NCBI GenBank assembly: GCA_905182855.1
Contig: CAJJDA010000009.1
Location: 363,039 to 427,038 of the forward strand
Source: a gamma proteobacterium HTCC2207
Lineage (GTDB): Bacteria > Pseudomonadota > Gammaproteobacteria > Pseudomonadales > Porticoccaceae
DNA: 64,000 nt
Direction: 5' to 3'
Shown here: one piece after another, positions 9,864 to 21,227 of the stretch
Layout of the letters: each line of letters begins with the position of its first letter
Numbering within the stretch: position 1 is the stretch's first letter
The notes under the pieces: generated by a model
Told to the model about the DNA's origin: nothing
The model's database searches: none
Seen by the model: only the letters and a program-made list of their open reading frames with translations
Made by a program: the position numbers and the translations under genes

Positions 9864-12800
9864 TTAATCAGTAAATGTTCTCGCATTGCGGAATATCCGC
9901 ATCCAGCCGCTGTCTTCACCCCAGTCTGCCGGATGCCAAGAATTAAGCACTGTGCGGTAGACTCGCTCTGGGTGTGGCATCATTAATGTGGCCCTACCGT
10001 CGACAGAGGTTACACCAGTTATACCCTCCGGCGATCCATTGGGATTAGCGGGATAACGGTCTGCAACCTGCAGGTTATTTTCTAAAAACCGCAGGGCAAT
10101 CTGACGGCTTTTTTGCAGCTCCGCGAGTGCGTCAGAGCTGGAAAATTCAGCTCGACCCTCACCATGAGATATGGCGATGGGCATATGCGTTCCGGCCATA
10201 CCCTGTAACATTACCGAGGGCGAATCTTCAATTCGCACCAGTGAAAAGCGCGCCTCAAACTGCTCAGACAGATTACGCACAAAGCGCGGCCAAAGCTCAG
10301 CGCCAGGAATCAAGGTCTTGAGGTTACTTAGCATCTGACAACCGTTGCAGACACCTAAGCTAAAAGTATCGGGGCGATGAAAGAACTGTTGAAACTGATC
10401 CCGCACCTGCTGGTTGAACAGCACCGTTTTCGCCCAGCCTTCACCGGCACCTAAAACATCGCCGTAAGAAAACCCGCCACAGGCTACCAGACCCGCGAAT
10501 TCAGACAGGGTACGACGCCCAGCCAGAAGGTCACTCATGTGAACATCGACTGCGGTAAACCCTGCCCGATCGAAAGCTGCGCCCATTTCTACATGGCTAT
10601 TTACGCCCTGCTCACGAACAATGGCAACTCTTGGTTTAGCGCCCCCATTAATATAGGGTGCGCAGATATCTTCAGCCGGATCAAAGCTGAGATTGGTCGA
10701 GAGGCCCAAGTCGGGGTGCAGGATACGATCAAATTCTTGCTGCACACATTCAGCATTATCGCGCAGCGATGCTACCCGATAGGAGGTCTCGCTCCAGCAT
10801 GCCTGCAACGCCGCCCGATTACAGGCAAATAATATTTCGCCATCCCGACTAATCTCAAGGCTATCGTTTGCATTTAAAGTACCGAGTCTGTGGGCACTCA
10901 CCCCTGCGTCAGTAAATTTCTCCATCAAAGCCTCAGCACTGCCCGATAGAACCTGGACGACAGCGCCCAATTCCTCAGTAAATAGCACCGCCATAGTATC
11001 TTCATCAAGGCCGCTCAGGTCTACCGAAACACCGACATGACCGGCAAAACTCATCTCGGCCAAAGTGGTCATCAAACCACCATCGGAACGATCATGGTAG
11101 GCGAGAATGTCGCCGCACTCCATAGACGCCTGCATGACATCAAAGAACCCTTTGAGAGCCTGAGCATCATCAACATCCGGAGCCGTATCACCAAACTCAG
11201 AGAACACCTGAGCCAAAATAGAGCCACCCATCCGATTGGCACCAGCACCCAAGTCTAGCAATAATAATTCCGTATTGCCCTGATCGGTGCGCAACTGCGG
11301 TGTCAGTGTTTTGCGCACATCCAGTACCGGTGAAAAGCCTGTAATAATCAATGATAGCGGCGAGGTAACCGCCCTGCCTTCGCCGTTAGCATCCTGCCAA
11401 GCGGTGCGCATCGACATGGAATCCTTGCCCACTGGAACGGTTATGCCCAACTTAGGACAGAGGTCCATGCCAACCGCCTCTACCGTTCGATACAGCTTTT
11501 CATCCTCACCGGGTGAGCCCGAGGCACACATCCAATTGGCGGACAACTTAATGTTCTTAATGTCACCAATGCGCGCCGCACTGATGTTAGTAATCGCCTC
11601 ACCTATAGCCATGCGCCCAGACGCCGGACCGTCGATCAGCGCCAGAGGGGTTCGCTCACCTATGGCCATGGCCTCACCGGCAGTGCTGTCGTAAGTCACG
11701 GTGGTCACCGCACAATCTGCGACTGGGATCTGCCAGGGACCCACCATTTGATCGCGGGCAACCATGCCGGTAACCGACCGATCGCCAATAGTAATCAAAA
11801 AACTTTTACTGGCGACTGCCGGGTGCCGCAATACCCGAAAAACTGACTCATTGAGATCCAAAAATTCCGTTGAAAAGACGGTGCTCTGCAACGCTACTTT
11901 AGTTGCAGAGCGATGCATTTTAGGTGCCTTGCCAAATAACACTGACATAGGCAAATCAACCGGGCTGTTGCCGAAATGATCATCGACAAGCGTAATCTGC
12001 TTACTCTTTGTGGCTTCTCCGACCACGGCATAGGGACATCTTTCACGCTGGCAGATAGCCTTGAAGCGCTCGATATCTACGGGCAGAATCGCGAGCACAT
12101 AGCGCTCTTGAGCCTCATTACACCAGATTTCTACGGGCGACATACCCGGCTCGTCATTGGGGATTTTACGCAATTCAAACCGACCGCCAGTACCACCATC
12201 TTTAACCAACTCTGGCAGTGCATTAGACAGGCCTCCCGCACCCACATCATGGATAAAGGCAATGGGATTACTCTCACCTAACTGCCAGCACTGATCGATT
12301 ACCTCCTGACAGCGACGCTCAATTTCGGGGTTTTGTCGCTGTACCGAGGCAAAGTCTAGATCCGCTGAACTAGTACCCGTTGTCATTGACGAAGCTGCAC
12401 CACCACCCAAACCAATCAACATAGCCGGACCACCGAGCACGACTAATTGCGCGCCTGGATCAAATTCTGGCTTATCCACGTGGTCTGCACGGATATTACC
12501 GTAGCCACCGGCAATCATTATGGGTTTGTGATAGCCCCGACGTTCGCCGGCAAAATCCATCTCAAAGGTTCTAAAGTACCCGCAGATGTTGGGACGACCG
12601 AATTCATTATTAAAGGCAGCTCCACCTAATGGACCCTCGATCATAATATCCAGCGCCGAAACAATACGCCCTGGCTTACCATAATCTGATTCCCAAGGCT
12701 GAATGTAATCTGGAATCTGCAGGTTAGATACCGTAAAACCAACCATCCCAACCTTAGGCTTTGAGCCTCGACCGACGGCGCCCTCATCACGAATCTCACC

Positions 12801-13739
12801 CCCAGAACCTGTTCCAGCTCCCGAATACGGGGATATCGCCGTTGGATGGTTATGAGTTTCCACCTTCATCAGCAGATGCACGGGTTCCTGGCTATAACCG
12901 TATTCTTTACTGGCCGGATCAGGATAAAAACGCCCGCCCTCAGTGCCTGCAACTACAGCCGCATTATCCGAGTAAGCTGAGAGTACATTTTCGCCATTAA
13001 CGCTGTTGGTATTGCGGATCATCGCAAACAACGAGCGTTCCTCGTCAACACCATCTATCGTCCAGCTAGCATTAAAGATCTTGTGCCTACAGTGCTCAGA
13101 GTTGGCCTGAGCAAACATCATCAATTCAGCGTCCGAGGGGTTGCGCTGCAAGCCTTCAAAACTGGCAACCAGATAGTCAATCTCGTCGTCGGCTAGCGCT
13201 AGCCCCAACTCAACGTTGGCCAGCTTAAGCGCGCTGGAACCCTCAGCCAGAATATCTACCTGAGCCAATGCCCTAGGCTGCTGGTGAGTAAAAAGCATTT
13301 CAGCCTGCTGTAAATCAGAGACCACAGTTTCCACCATGCGGTCACTGAGTAACTCAGCCAAAAATCCTGACTGCTGTTCGGTCAGTTCGCACTCCGATTG
13401 CAGGTAGTAAGCGACACCGCGCTCGACACGCACTATATTTTGCAGTCCACAGTTGTGGGCAATATCTGTCGCTTTGCTCGACCAAGGTGAAATTGTGCCC
13501 GAACGGGGCAGAACCAGCAGTAGGGTCCCCTCGGTGGCACCTTTTTGCTCGCTGGGCCCGTAGGTCATCAACGCAGCTAGTGTTGCATAATCTTGGTCAG
13601 ACAGAATCCCGTCCACCTCAGCAAAATGCACATATTCTGCAACCACCGAGGTAATCGTGGGTATTCGATGCTGTAAGTTGGCGAGCAATTTTTGCCGCCG
13701 AAATGCAGAGAGAGAAGATGCGCCGCTAAGGATTATCAT
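9864..13739 (-). CDS. purL: Phosphoribosylformylglycinamidine synthase PurL (large type)
   Basis: PurL converts FGAR, glutamine and ATP to FGAM in purine synthesis. From the ATG at 13739 the protein is 1291 residues, like E. coli PurL (1295), and begins [18 protein letters not shown] as expected. The reading frame extends upstream to 13874 but that extension has no family similarity. The parts run in order: N-terminal PurS-like domain, two AIRS-type ATP-binding halves (for example [19 protein letters not shown]), and a C-terminal class I glutaminase with nucleophile motif GVCNGCQM and the late PHPER motif. It diverges from mltF. Confidence 0.97.
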   Translation of the reverse strand: MIILSGASSLSAFRRQKLLANLQHRIPTITSVVAEYVHFAEVDGILSDQDYATLAALMTYGPSEQKGATEGTLLLVLPRSGTISPWSSKATDIAHNCGLQNIVRVERGVAYYLQSECELTEQQSGFLAELLSDRMVETVVSDLQQAEMLFTHQQPRALAQVDILAEGSSALKLANVELGLALADDEIDYLVASFEGLQRNPSDAELMMFAQANSEHCRHKIFNASWTIDGVDEERSLFAMIRNTNSVNGENVLSAYSDNAAVVAGTEGGRFYPDPASKEYGYSQEPVHLLMKVETHNHPTAISPYSGAGTGSGGEIRDEGAVGRGSKPKVGMVGFTVSNLQIPDYIQPWESDYGKPGRIVSALDIMIEGPLGGAAFNNEFGRPNICGYFRTFEMDFAGERRGYHKPIMIAGGYGNIRADHVDKPEFDPGAQLVVLGGPAMLIGLGGGAASSMTTGTSSADLDFASVQRQNPEIERRCQEVIDQCWQLGESNPIAFIHDVGAGGLSNALPELVKDGGTGGRFELRKIPNDEPGMSPVEIWCNEAQERYVLAILPVDIERFKAICQRERCPYAVVGEATKSKQITLVDDHFGNSPVDLPMSVLFGKAPKMHRSATKVALQSTVFSTEFLDLNESVFRVLRHPAVASKSFLITIGDRSVTGMVARDQMVGPWQIPVADCAVTTVTYDSTAGEAMAIGERTPLALIDGPASGRMAIGEAITNISAARIGDIKNIKLSANWMCASGSPGEDEKLYRTVEAVGMDLCPKLGITVPVGKDSMSMRTAWQDANGEGRAVTSPLSLIITGFSPVLDVRKTLTPQLRTDQGNTELLLLDLGAGANRMGGSILAQVFSEFGDTAPDVDDAQALKGFFDVMQASMECGDILAYHDRSDGGLMTTLAEMSFAGHVGVSVDLSGLDEDTMAVLFTEELGAVVQVLSGSAEALMEKFTDAGVSAHRLGTLNANDSLEISRDGEILFACNRAALQACWSETSYRVASLRDNAECVQQEFDRILHPDLGLSTNLSFDPAEDICAPYINGGAKPRVAIVREQGVNSHVEMGAAFDRAGFTAVDVHMSDLLAGRRTLSEFAGLVACGGFSYGDVLGAGEGWAKTVLFNQQVRDQFQQFFHRPDTFSLGVCNGCQMLSNLKTLIPGAELWPRFVRNLSEQFEARFSLVRIEDSPSVMLQGMAGTHMPIAISHGEGRAEFSSSDALAELQKSRQIALRFLENNLQVADRYPANPNGSPEGITGVTSVDGRATLMMPHPERVYRTVLNSWHPADWGEDSGWMRIFRNARTFTD

Positions 13740-13902
13740 GGATGCTGGTCTCAAAAAAAAGGCTATAGGCAGGGTCGTTATTCTAGCTGAAAAAACACAG
13801 TTTAGGCAGATTGAATTACCTAAATCATGTACAATTATCGAATCCCGACCAGCGTAATTCGGCGCGCCCAACACGGTGCGCTAACGAGGTAACGGAAAAT
13901 CG

Positions 13903-15351
13903 ATGTACGGACTTTCTAAACGCGCCAGGAAAATACGAAATCGTCTGCTGCTCATCGCGGCTCCGCTGCTTTTTGTTATCTTTATCTCCGGTAGCACGCA
14001 ACCCACTGACCTCCAGAGAGTCTATGATCGGGGGCAGCTGGTGATGCTAACACTGCCTGGACCAACCACCTATTATGAGGATGGCCGCGGCCAAAATGGT
14101 TTCGATTACCTTATAGCTAAAGCCTTTGCCCAAAGCCTCGATGTCGAACTGATGGTCAAGCCTCAGTTAACGCTGCATGGATTATTGCGCTCAGTGAGCG
14201 GTGCGAAAGGCGATTTTGCCGCCGCTAATCTGACGATCACCGAAGACCGCGGCAAGTCCCTAGAATTTTCAATTCCCTACATGGATGTGACCCAACAGCT
14301 TATTTATCGCCGCGGCGAAAAACGGCCAAAATCACTTGACCTACTGGCGGGAGAGCTAGTGGTCATTGCAGGCTCATCGCACAGCGAGCAGCTCATAAAG
14401 TTGAAGGGTTCTGCGCAAAACCTAACCTGGTCGGAGCAAGATGATTTGGAGATGAGCGATCTAATCAGAATGGTTCATGATGGCGAGGTCAGTTACACGG
14501 TGGCGGACTCTTTCTCCTTCCTCGTGAACCGACATATTTACCCCAAAGCGCGCAGAGCATTTGACATTACAGACCCACAGTCAATGGCCTGGGCATTTGG
14601 CAGTCATAACGACGGCACCTTGCTTAACGCCGCCAACAGGTTTTTAGAGGGCTACATTAGCAGCGGTAAGTTAGCCGCCTTGAAGCAGGCACTTTTTGCG
14701 CAAACTGAGCACTTCTCCGCAGCCAATTCATACCAACTTGGCCGGCAGGTTGCGCAGAGACTGCCCACTTACGAGCCGATGTTTCGCCAGACCGCAGCGC
14801 AGTTTAATATGGATTGGGCACTGCTGGCAGCGGTTGCCTATCAGGAGTCCCACTGGAACCCTAAGGCCCGATCGCCGACGGGGGTGCGTGGACTGATGAT
14901 GCTCACGCTGGATACCGCAAAGGAAATGGGCGTCACTAACCGCCTAATTGTAGAGCAGAGCCTAACGGGCGGCGCCGGCTATCTGGCAAAATTAAAAGCC
15001 AGACTACCGCAACGCATAACCGAACCGGACCGCACGCTAATGTCTCTAGCGGCCTACAATGTAGGCTTTGGCCATCTGGAAGATGCAAGAGTGTTAACGC
15101 AGCGTAGCGGTATGGACCCCGATCTGTGGACAAACGTCCGCGACCATCTGCCACTGCTCAGCAAAAAGAAGTATTACGCGACGGTTAAGTACGGCTATGC
15201 TCGGGGTAGTGAACCTGTGGTTTATGTGGATAATATCCAGTACTACAGAGCTTACCTGCAACTGTACTCCCTCTCTGAACATGACTTTGAACCGCCGCCT
15301 GCAGTGAGGTACAAAGAGCTCGACGTGCCGCTATCACGGCAAAGAAATTAA
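13903..15351 (+). CDS. mltF: Membrane-bound lytic murein transglycosylase F
   Basis: MltF cleaves glycan strands of peptidoglycan with formation of anhydro-MurNAc. The 482-residue protein has an N-terminal hydrophobic segment at about 13-30 (signal or anchor), a solute-binding-type regulatory domain at about 40-265, and a lysozyme-like SLT domain at about 290-450. The catalytic glutamate is in AYQESHWNP near residue 315, followed by GVRGLMMLTLDTAKEMGV and AAYNVGFGHLEDA. The divergent purL start is about 160 bases away. Confidence 0.95.
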   Translation: MYGLSKRARKIRNRLLLIAAPLLFVIFISGSTQPTDLQRVYDRGQLVMLTLPGPTTYYEDGRGQNGFDYLIAKAFAQSLDVELMVKPQLTLHGLLRSVSGAKGDFAAANLTITEDRGKSLEFSIPYMDVTQQLIYRRGEKRPKSLDLLAGELVVIAGSSHSEQLIKLKGSAQNLTWSEQDDLEMSDLIRMVHDGEVSYTVADSFSFLVNRHIYPKARRAFDITDPQSMAWAFGSHNDGTLLNAANRFLEGYISSGKLAALKQALFAQTEHFSAANSYQLGRQVAQRLPTYEPMFRQTAAQFNMDWALLAAVAYQESHWNPKARSPTGVRGLMMLTLDTAKEMGVTNRLIVEQSLTGGAGYLAKLKARLPQRITEPDRTLMSLAAYNVGFGHLEDARVLTQRSGMDPDLWTNVRDHLPLLSKKKYYATVKYGYARGSEPVVYVDNIQYYRAYLQLYSLSEHDFEPPPAVRYKELDVPLSRQRN

Positions 15352-15355
15352 GGCA

Positions 15356-15820
15356 TTATTGACTTTTATTTTTACGTCTGTGCCGAAAGAAACCGCTGAT
15401 AAGATCACCACATTGCTGCTCCAGAACCCGGCCCCGCACGTCGACCCTGTGGTTATAATGATCTTGATCCATTAACTGTAACTGACTTTGCAATGCGCCA
15501 GCTCTGGGCTCAAGAGCACCGAATACGATGCGACGAATACGACCGTGAACCATAGCCCCCACACACATGGTGCAGGGCTCAATGGTGACATAGAGATCAC
15601 AGTCACTTAATCGGTAATTATTTATTTTGCTCGCGGCGTTGCGCATAGCCACAACTTCAGCATGGGCGGTTGGGTCACAAGCTGAAATCGGCTGATTGTA
15701 TCCCTCACCGATTATCTCGCCATCACGAACCACTAATGCACCTACCGGCACCTCGCCGGCAGCGCCTGCCTGCTGCGCCAACTGCAGCGCTTTGGCCATA
15801 TAAAATTCGTCAGTACTCAT
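15356..15820 (-). CDS. tadA: tRNA-specific adenosine deaminase TadA
   Basis: TadA deaminates A34 of tRNA-Arg(ACG) to inosine. The 154-residue zinc enzyme shows HAEVVAM (zinc His and catalytic Glu) near residue 53 and the PCTMC zinc motif near residue 83. The C-terminal ISGFFRHRRKNK is typical. It ends five bases from the convergent mltF stop and diverges from epmB. Confidence 0.96.
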   Translation of the reverse strand: MSTDEFYMAKALQLAQQAGAAGEVPVGALVVRDGEIIGEGYNQPISACDPTAHAEVVAMRNAASKINNYRLSDCDLYVTIEPCTMCVGAMVHGRIRRIVFGALEPRAGALQSQLQLMDQDHYNHRVDVRGRVLEQQCGDLISGFFRHRRKNKSQ

Positions 15821-15871
15821 CTATTGCCCTATAGCGTAAAATCAACCCTGAACCCTCTAGCAAGAACTATC

Positions 15872-16873
15872 ATGCTCAAACCGTTGCACATTAAATCCAA
15901 CTGGCAAACTGAACTGAGCCAATGCATTACCACCGTTGATGATCTGTTAGCCGAGCTTGAGCTCGACAGCACACAGCTTTCAACCTGCCAGCAGGCGGCC
16001 GCACAGTTCGCCCTCAAAGTGCCGCGACCCTTTGTTCAGCGCATGAAAAAAGGAGACCCTAACGACCCACTTCTCGCGCAGGTTCTGCCGATCAAGGCCG
16101 AGATGCAGTTAGACCCCGACTACAGCGAGGATCCATTAAATGAATCCAACCACAACCCCGTTGCTGGCATTGTACATAAATACCGCAACCGCCTGTTGCT
16201 CATCGTCAGTCCCGCCTGCGCCATTAACTGTCGCTACTGTTTTCGCCGTCATTTCCCCTACCAGGAGAACCGCCAGAGTAAAGAGCAATGGCAACAGGCG
16301 CTTGACTATATAAGTAGCCACAAAGATATCAATGAAGTGATTTTTAGCGGTGGTGATCCGCTGGCAGCCAATGACCATTTTCTGGGCTGGCTAGCAGAAC
16401 AGATCGCAGCTATACCTCACATCAAACGCCTGCGAATTCACTCCCGCCTGCCGGTCGTCATTCCATCGCGCATCAATCAATCATTTTTACGCTGGGCAAC
16501 ATCCAGTCGACTAACGCCTATTATGGTTTTGCATATCAATCACAGCAACGAATTAGACGACGAAGTGGCTGATGCTATTAAACGCCTGCTCGGTGCCGGC
16601 ATTAAAATCTTAAATCAAACGGTACTGTTAAAAGGCATTAACGATAGCTCTATAACCTTAAACGCCTTAAGTGAAAGACTCTTTGATTGCGGTGTTAGCC
16701 CCTACTATTTGCATCTACTCGATCCAGTGCAGGGTGCCAGCCACTTTGACATTGACCCCGAACACGCAGGAAAAATATATCGAGAATTACAGGCCATGCT
16801 GCCAGGCTTTTTGCTACCAAAACTGGTGCGAGAGATCCCTGGAGAGCTTTCAAAAACCATTATCGCACCGTAA
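15872..16873 (+). CDS. epmB: EF-P (R)-beta-lysylation radical SAM aminomutase EpmB
   Basis: EpmB converts lysine to (R)-beta-lysine, which EpmA attaches to elongation factor P. The 333-residue protein carries the radical-SAM CxxxCxxC cluster motif in CAINCRYCFRRHFPY near residue 114. The motifs FSGGDPLAAND and IPHIKRLRIHSRLPVVIP are very close to E. coli EpmB. I chose the ATG at 15872 because it gives the family length; an upstream in-frame ATG at 15824 adds residues not seen in relatives. Its short C-terminal tail lacks the lysine-binding region of true lysine 2,3-aminomutases, which supports EpmB. Confidence 0.93.
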   Translation: MLKPLHIKSNWQTELSQCITTVDDLLAELELDSTQLSTCQQAAAQFALKVPRPFVQRMKKGDPNDPLLAQVLPIKAEMQLDPDYSEDPLNESNHNPVAGIVHKYRNRLLLIVSPACAINCRYCFRRHFPYQENRQSKEQWQQALDYISSHKDINEVIFSGGDPLAANDHFLGWLAEQIAAIPHIKRLRIHSRLPVVIPSRINQSFLRWATSSRLTPIMVLHINHSNELDDEVADAIKRLLGAGIKILNQTVLLKGINDSSITLNALSERLFDCGVSPYYLHLLDPVQGASHFDIDPEHAGKIYRELQAMLPGFLLPKLVREIPGELSKTIIAP

Positions 16874-17126
16874 ACGGACACCCCAGACGATGCGATGCCC
16901 GAACAGCCAAAAAAACGGCATTTTACAGCCCAAAAACGACATTTAAATTTACGCTGTAATTTCCCAATCAATAAGAGTAAACTGCCATGGAAGGGCAATT
17001 TGCCTTCTCTTCACCTTTACGCCTGTGGCTCAGATCCCGTCTGATTTGGAGAAAATATATAGAAAACCAAAAGTCTCAGTATGTAAACATATCAAACTAA
17101 GTTAAATATTATCTCGGGGGAGATTT

Positions 17127-19635
17127 ATGAAAGCTAATACTTTTTGGAAATTTAATGCCATTGCGGCAGCTGTGATTGCTGGTAGCACCATGCTTCCAGT
17201 CGCTTCTGCTGTAGCGGAAGAAATGTTAGAAGAGATCGTAACCATGGGTGCACGTGGTGCCCCACGTACTGTCGCTGATTCACCAGTTCCTGTAGACGTT
17301 CTCTCTGCAGACGAGCTAGGTAGAGCCGGCTCCAACGATCTGCTAATGCAACTGCAAGGTGCTATACCTTCACTAAACGTTCACCTTCAGCCGATCAGTG
17401 ATGCTGCCAGTATGATTCGCCCTGCTAACCTGCGTGGCCTTTCGTCAGATAGTACTCTTGTTATGGTCAACGGCAAGCGTCGTCACCGTGCATCTGTCAT
17501 CGCCTTTCAAGGCGGCGGTGTTAACGATGGTTCTCAGGGTCCAGATATTTCTGTCATCCCAAGCATCGCGTTGAAGCAAGTAGAAGTCCTCCGCGACGGT
17601 GCTGCGGCTCAGTACGGTTCTGACGCAATTGCTGGCGTTATCAACTTCGTACTTGATGACTCTTCTGAGGGTGGAAGCCTGACAGTTAAGAGCGGCGAGT
17701 ATAGCGAAGGCGACGGTGCAACTACCGTGATCGCTGGTAAGTATGGTATGCCGCTAACTGATGCTGGCTTTGTTACGCTAAGCTTTCAAGCGAAAGAGGC
17801 CGACGCGACTTCGCGCTCTGTTCAGCGTCCAGATGCTCAGGCTCTTATCGACGGCGGCAATACCGCTGTGACTAAGCCGGCTCAAATCTGGGGTGCTCCT
17901 CAAATTGATGACGACATCACTTTCTTCATTAACTCCGGTTTAGATCTGGGTGATGGCTCTGAAGTGTACATGTTTGCGAACTACTCAGAACGCGATGTTG
18001 ACGGTGGGTTCTATTACCGTAATCCAAACAACCGTGGTGGTGTATTTACCAATGGTGATGGCAATCGACTGATTGCAGACGTAACTGGCGACATGTCGGG
18101 TAACTGCCCAACTGACGTTGATCCATCAGATACTGCTGCCCGCGATGCGCTCATAGCTAACCCAAGCTGCTACATCCATAACGAGCAGGCGCCCGGTGGC
18201 TACACGCCACGTTTTGTCGGTAACATCACAGATACCTCCTTTCACAGCAGGTAAGCGTGGCGATATCACTGGCGGTTCGATGGACGGCGTTTTCTATGAC
18301 ATCAGTGGTTCGGTAGGTCGTAACTCTGCTGATTTCGGTCTGAACAACACGTTCAACCCATCTATGGGCCCAGACTCAAAGCGTAATTTCAGGACTGGTA
18401 GCTACACTCAACTGGCAAAAACCTTTAACCTGGATCTGCAAAAGCAGTATGGCGATACTAGTGTTGCTGGTGGTGCAGAATGGCGTGAAACGACTTTTGA
18501 AGTTGTGTCAGGTGAAGAAGCCTCGTGGAAAGTTGGTGAGTATGCCTCTCAGGGCTTTAACGTAGGCTCACACGGCTTTGCTGGATTCTCTCCAGACTCA
18601 GCTGGTGCGTTCACACGTCGTAACTATGCCCTGTATTTGGATCTTGAATCGCAGTTGAGCGATGACCTTCTAGTTGGTGGTGCTGTTCGCTATGAGGACT
18701 ACTCAACTTTCGGTGACACAACTAACTACAAGCTAACCTTCAACTATCAGGTTACTGACAACCTCGCAATTCGTGGCTCTCACAGTACGGGTTTCCGTGC
18801 ACCAACTCAGGGTCAAGCTAACGTGGTTAACACGCAGACTACTCTGGTCGATGGCGAGCTGACTCAGGCACAAACCCTACCTGGATTTAAGTTGGGTGCT
18901 GGACAGTTGCAACCAGAAGAGTCCGAAAGCTTCGCACTTGGTGCGGTTATGTCTCTAGGTGAAGTAGAGGTTACAATCGATGCGTTCCAGATCGAAGTTG
19001 AAGATCGTATCGCTCTGACAAGTAATGCCGCACCTACTGATGCCCAGCGCGCTGCAATGGGCGCTGCTGGTGTTCCCAATCCTGAGTTGATCGGTGAAGT
19101 GAACTACTTTACTAATGACTTCAATACCGAGACCAAGGGTGTTGACGTCGTTGCGACTTATGGAGCGGACTTGTTTGGTGGCAGCACTGAATTTAGCGCT
19201 GCATATAACTACACTAAAACTGAAGTTTCTGATCAAGGTAATGTCACAAGTGACTCTAAAGTGAAGCGGCTAGAAGAAGGCCTGCCAAATCATCGTGCAA
19301 CTTTAACTATGGCCCAGAGCTGGGAAAACGTAAGTGCTTTTGTTCGTGCTAACTACTTCGGTGAGTACTATGCAGTGCACGCTGACTGGTTTGGTACTGA
19401 CGCCGATGCAGCAGTCACTGTTGATATGGAAGTCACTTATATGCTGAACGACAGCTTTGACATCTCGGTAGGTGCTCAAAACATCTTCGACCAAGATGCA
19501 GAGCGTATAAACGGATCAGCCGGAGCTCTCGGTGAAGGCGTTCCGGACGGTGTCCTTGGCGCGATCTTTTACGAGACTTCGCCAATGGGTGTCGAAGGCG
19601 CTTTCTGGTACGCAAAGTACAGCTACAACTTCTAA
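17127..19635 (+). CDS. TonB-dependent outer-membrane receptor, interrupted by one frameshift
   Basis: This is a ligand-gated outer-membrane porin that takes up a substrate with energy from TonB. A strong ribosome site (GGGGGAG) precedes the start. Residues 1-31 form a signal peptide ending in ASAVAEE, followed by a TonB-box-like EEIVTMG, a plug domain (SPVPVDVLSADEL to VEVLRDGAAAQYGSDAIAGVINF) and a beta-barrel ending in KYSYNF with terminal Phe. The frame breaks in the TTT at about 18240-18242; removing one T joins DTSF to TAGKRGDITGG and restores about 835 residues. The substrate is not evident. Codon use is T-ending (GCT, GGT, TCT), suggesting high expression. It is followed by a strong terminator. 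Confidence 0.9.
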
Positions 19636-19688
19636 GCAACTCTTTTGAGTTAATTAGACTAGGTCAGCACGCGAGTGCTGACCTAACA

Positions 19689-19731
19689 GATACAAAAAAA
19701 GGGGTGCCGTTTGGCACCCCTTTTTTGTATC
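19689..19731 (+). terminator. Intrinsic terminator after the TonB receptor gene
   Basis: AAAGGGGTGCC and its complement GGCACCCCTTT enclose a GTTT loop. The flanking A and T runs extend the stem, and a T tract follows on the plus strand. The symmetry would also stop transcripts from the minus-strand VOC gene. Confidence 0.93.
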
Positions 19732-19838
19732 TCTAAACTATCTACTACAAACTAACTCTTACCATTACTGCACCACGGCTGACGAAATCCCTAGCGCTCT
19801 CAAGCAGGCTCGCCAAAAATCCCGTGCGCTAATACCTA

Positions 19839-20219
19839 TTAACCCATACGGTAAAGAGCGCAGAGTTTATTGCCAGACGGGTCACGCAGATAAGCCAGAT
19901 ACATACCATCTTTATCAGATCCCCTAACGCCGGGCGCATCTTCACAGTCAGTTCCGCCATTGGCTAGACCGGCAGCATGCCATGCATTTCCCATTTCAAC
20001 ACTGGTCACATCAAAACCAATTGTGCTGCCATTACCTGGGCCTGCTGGCTGGCCATCAATGGGCTTACTAAGGGCAAAAATGCAGTCATCACTCAAATAA
20101 AAGCAACGTCCCTGAGGATCCATAACACCTTCACTAAAGCCAATGGTCGCCAAAATGGCATCATAAAAAACTTTTGATTTCTCGACGTCATTAGCGCCGA
20201 GCATAATATGACTAAACAT
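19839..20219 (-). CDS. VOC (glyoxalase/bleomycin resistance-like) family protein, copy 1
   Basis: A 126-residue single-domain vicinal-oxygen-chelate protein that begins MFSHIMLGANDVEKSKVFYDA and ends YLRDPSGNKLCALYRMG, with paired beta-alpha-beta-beta-beta modules. The His, Glu and other metal ligands are family inference, and the substrate is unknown. The reading frame extends upstream but the ATG at 20219 matches its paralogue at 38656-39036. The two genes share perfectly identical stretches at both ends, including the ribosome-site region, and differ in the middle. Confidence 0.88.
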   Translation of the reverse strand: MFSHIMLGANDVEKSKVFYDAILATIGFSEGVMDPQGRCFYLSDDCIFALSKPIDGQPAGPGNGSTIGFDVTSVEMGNAWHAAGLANGGTDCEDAPGVRGSDKDGMYLAYLRDPSGNKLCALYRMG

Positions 20220-20323
20220 GACTACTCCTAGATCTGTTAATTGTACTGTAGCGGCTGCGATCAAAAATCGAAGCCTCCGTTCTCCCCTATTTTGGGCCGC
20301 CGAAACTATAGCATGTTAACTGG

Positions 20324-21226
20324 TTATCTTGGCTGAAAAACCGAGTCCTGAATTCCTCTGACATTGGTTCTAAACACACAGACATTACCGGCATCGGGCT
20401 CTGATTCAAGAGCTGTAATGTCGAGCCCCTGCCGGGCACTAGTGATAAAAAGCATGTTTAAATCCGGGCCTCCAAAAGCTACGCAGGTGGGCTGACTAAA
20501 GGGTACTCGCAGTACAAAGTCGACCTCGCCTTCGGGGCTGTAGCGCACAACCTGACTCCCAGCCCACTGCGCACTCCATAGATACCCCTCGGAATCCACC
20601 GTGCAGCCATCAGGGAAGCAACCAAGCTCGGTATGTAACAATATTGTGCGATTTGAAATGGCACCACTGCAACTATCAAAATCGTAACGATCAATACGCT
20701 GAGACGGTGTATCAGTATGATACAAAATAGTACTATCTGGACTCCAGCAGAGGCCGTTCGAAATAGTTATACCTGTGATTTTAGAGCTGCATGTCAGGTC
20801 CCTATCGAGGCAGTAAAGATTGCCGGCACGCTCACCTTTGACCCCCAGTTTGTGAGGATCTTCCACCATACTGCCTGCCCAGAAGCGACCCTGCCTATCA
20901 GCGCGACCATCATTGAGGCGAATACTTCCGCTGTGACTGTCTATATGATGCAACCATTGCAGATCAGCCGTCAGAGGATCAAAGTAAGCAAAACCTCGGT
21001 CAAAAGCACAGATCAAATAATCGCTGCCGGCAACCCGCGCGAAAGAACCAAGACGCTCAGGAGTGACCCATTTTTCAAGGGATCCGTCTGAGGGGCTGTA
21101 TTTGTAGAGCATTCGACAATCGATATCTGTCCACCAAACGGCATGGTCGCGGGCGTCCCATATCACCCCCTCGCCCAGCGTATTTTCCACCTTGATGATG
21201 TCTACCAAGACTGCCGTCACTGCCAT
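20324..21226 (-). CDS. SMP-30/gluconolactonase family lactonase (probable galactonolactonase)
   Basis: A 300-residue six-bladed beta-propeller of the regucalcin/gluconolactonase type. Visible family motifs are LGEGVIWDARDHAVWWTDI (metal Glu near residue 19), RLNDGRADRQGRFWAGSM, SNGLCWSPDSTILYHTDT and PDGCTVDSEGYLWSAQW. It would hydrolyse the sugar lactone made by the dehydrogenase upstream. The start is taken at 21226, two bases after the dgoA stop, with GAGATGAT upstream. It is the last gene of the dehydrogenase-dgoK-dgoA-lactonase operon; its exact sugar is inferred from those neighbours. Confidence 0.88.
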   Translation of the reverse strand: MAVTAVLVDIIKVENTLGEGVIWDARDHAVWWTDIDCRMLYKYSPSDGSLEKWVTPERLGSFARVAGSDYLICAFDRGFAYFDPLTADLQWLHHIDSHSGSIRLNDGRADRQGRFWAGSMVEDPHKLGVKGERAGNLYCLDRDLTCSSKITGITISNGLCWSPDSTILYHTDTPSQRIDRYDFDSCSGAISNRTILLHTELGCFPDGCTVDSEGYLWSAQWAGSQVVRYSPEGEVDFVLRVPFSQPTCVAFGGPDLNMLFITSARQGLDITALESEPDAGNVCVFRTNVRGIQDSVFQPR

Positions 21227-21227
21227 A

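Noticed and set aside
11287..11694. A 135-codon plus-strand frame inside purL, and similar long antisense frames in the large exported protein gene
   Set aside because: They lie opposite well-supported coding sequence and show no family features of their own.
17127..18254. Two separate TonB receptor genes (17127-18254 and 18196-19635)
   Set aside because: The first lacks a barrel and the second lacks a signal and plug; removing one T joins them into a normal receptor.
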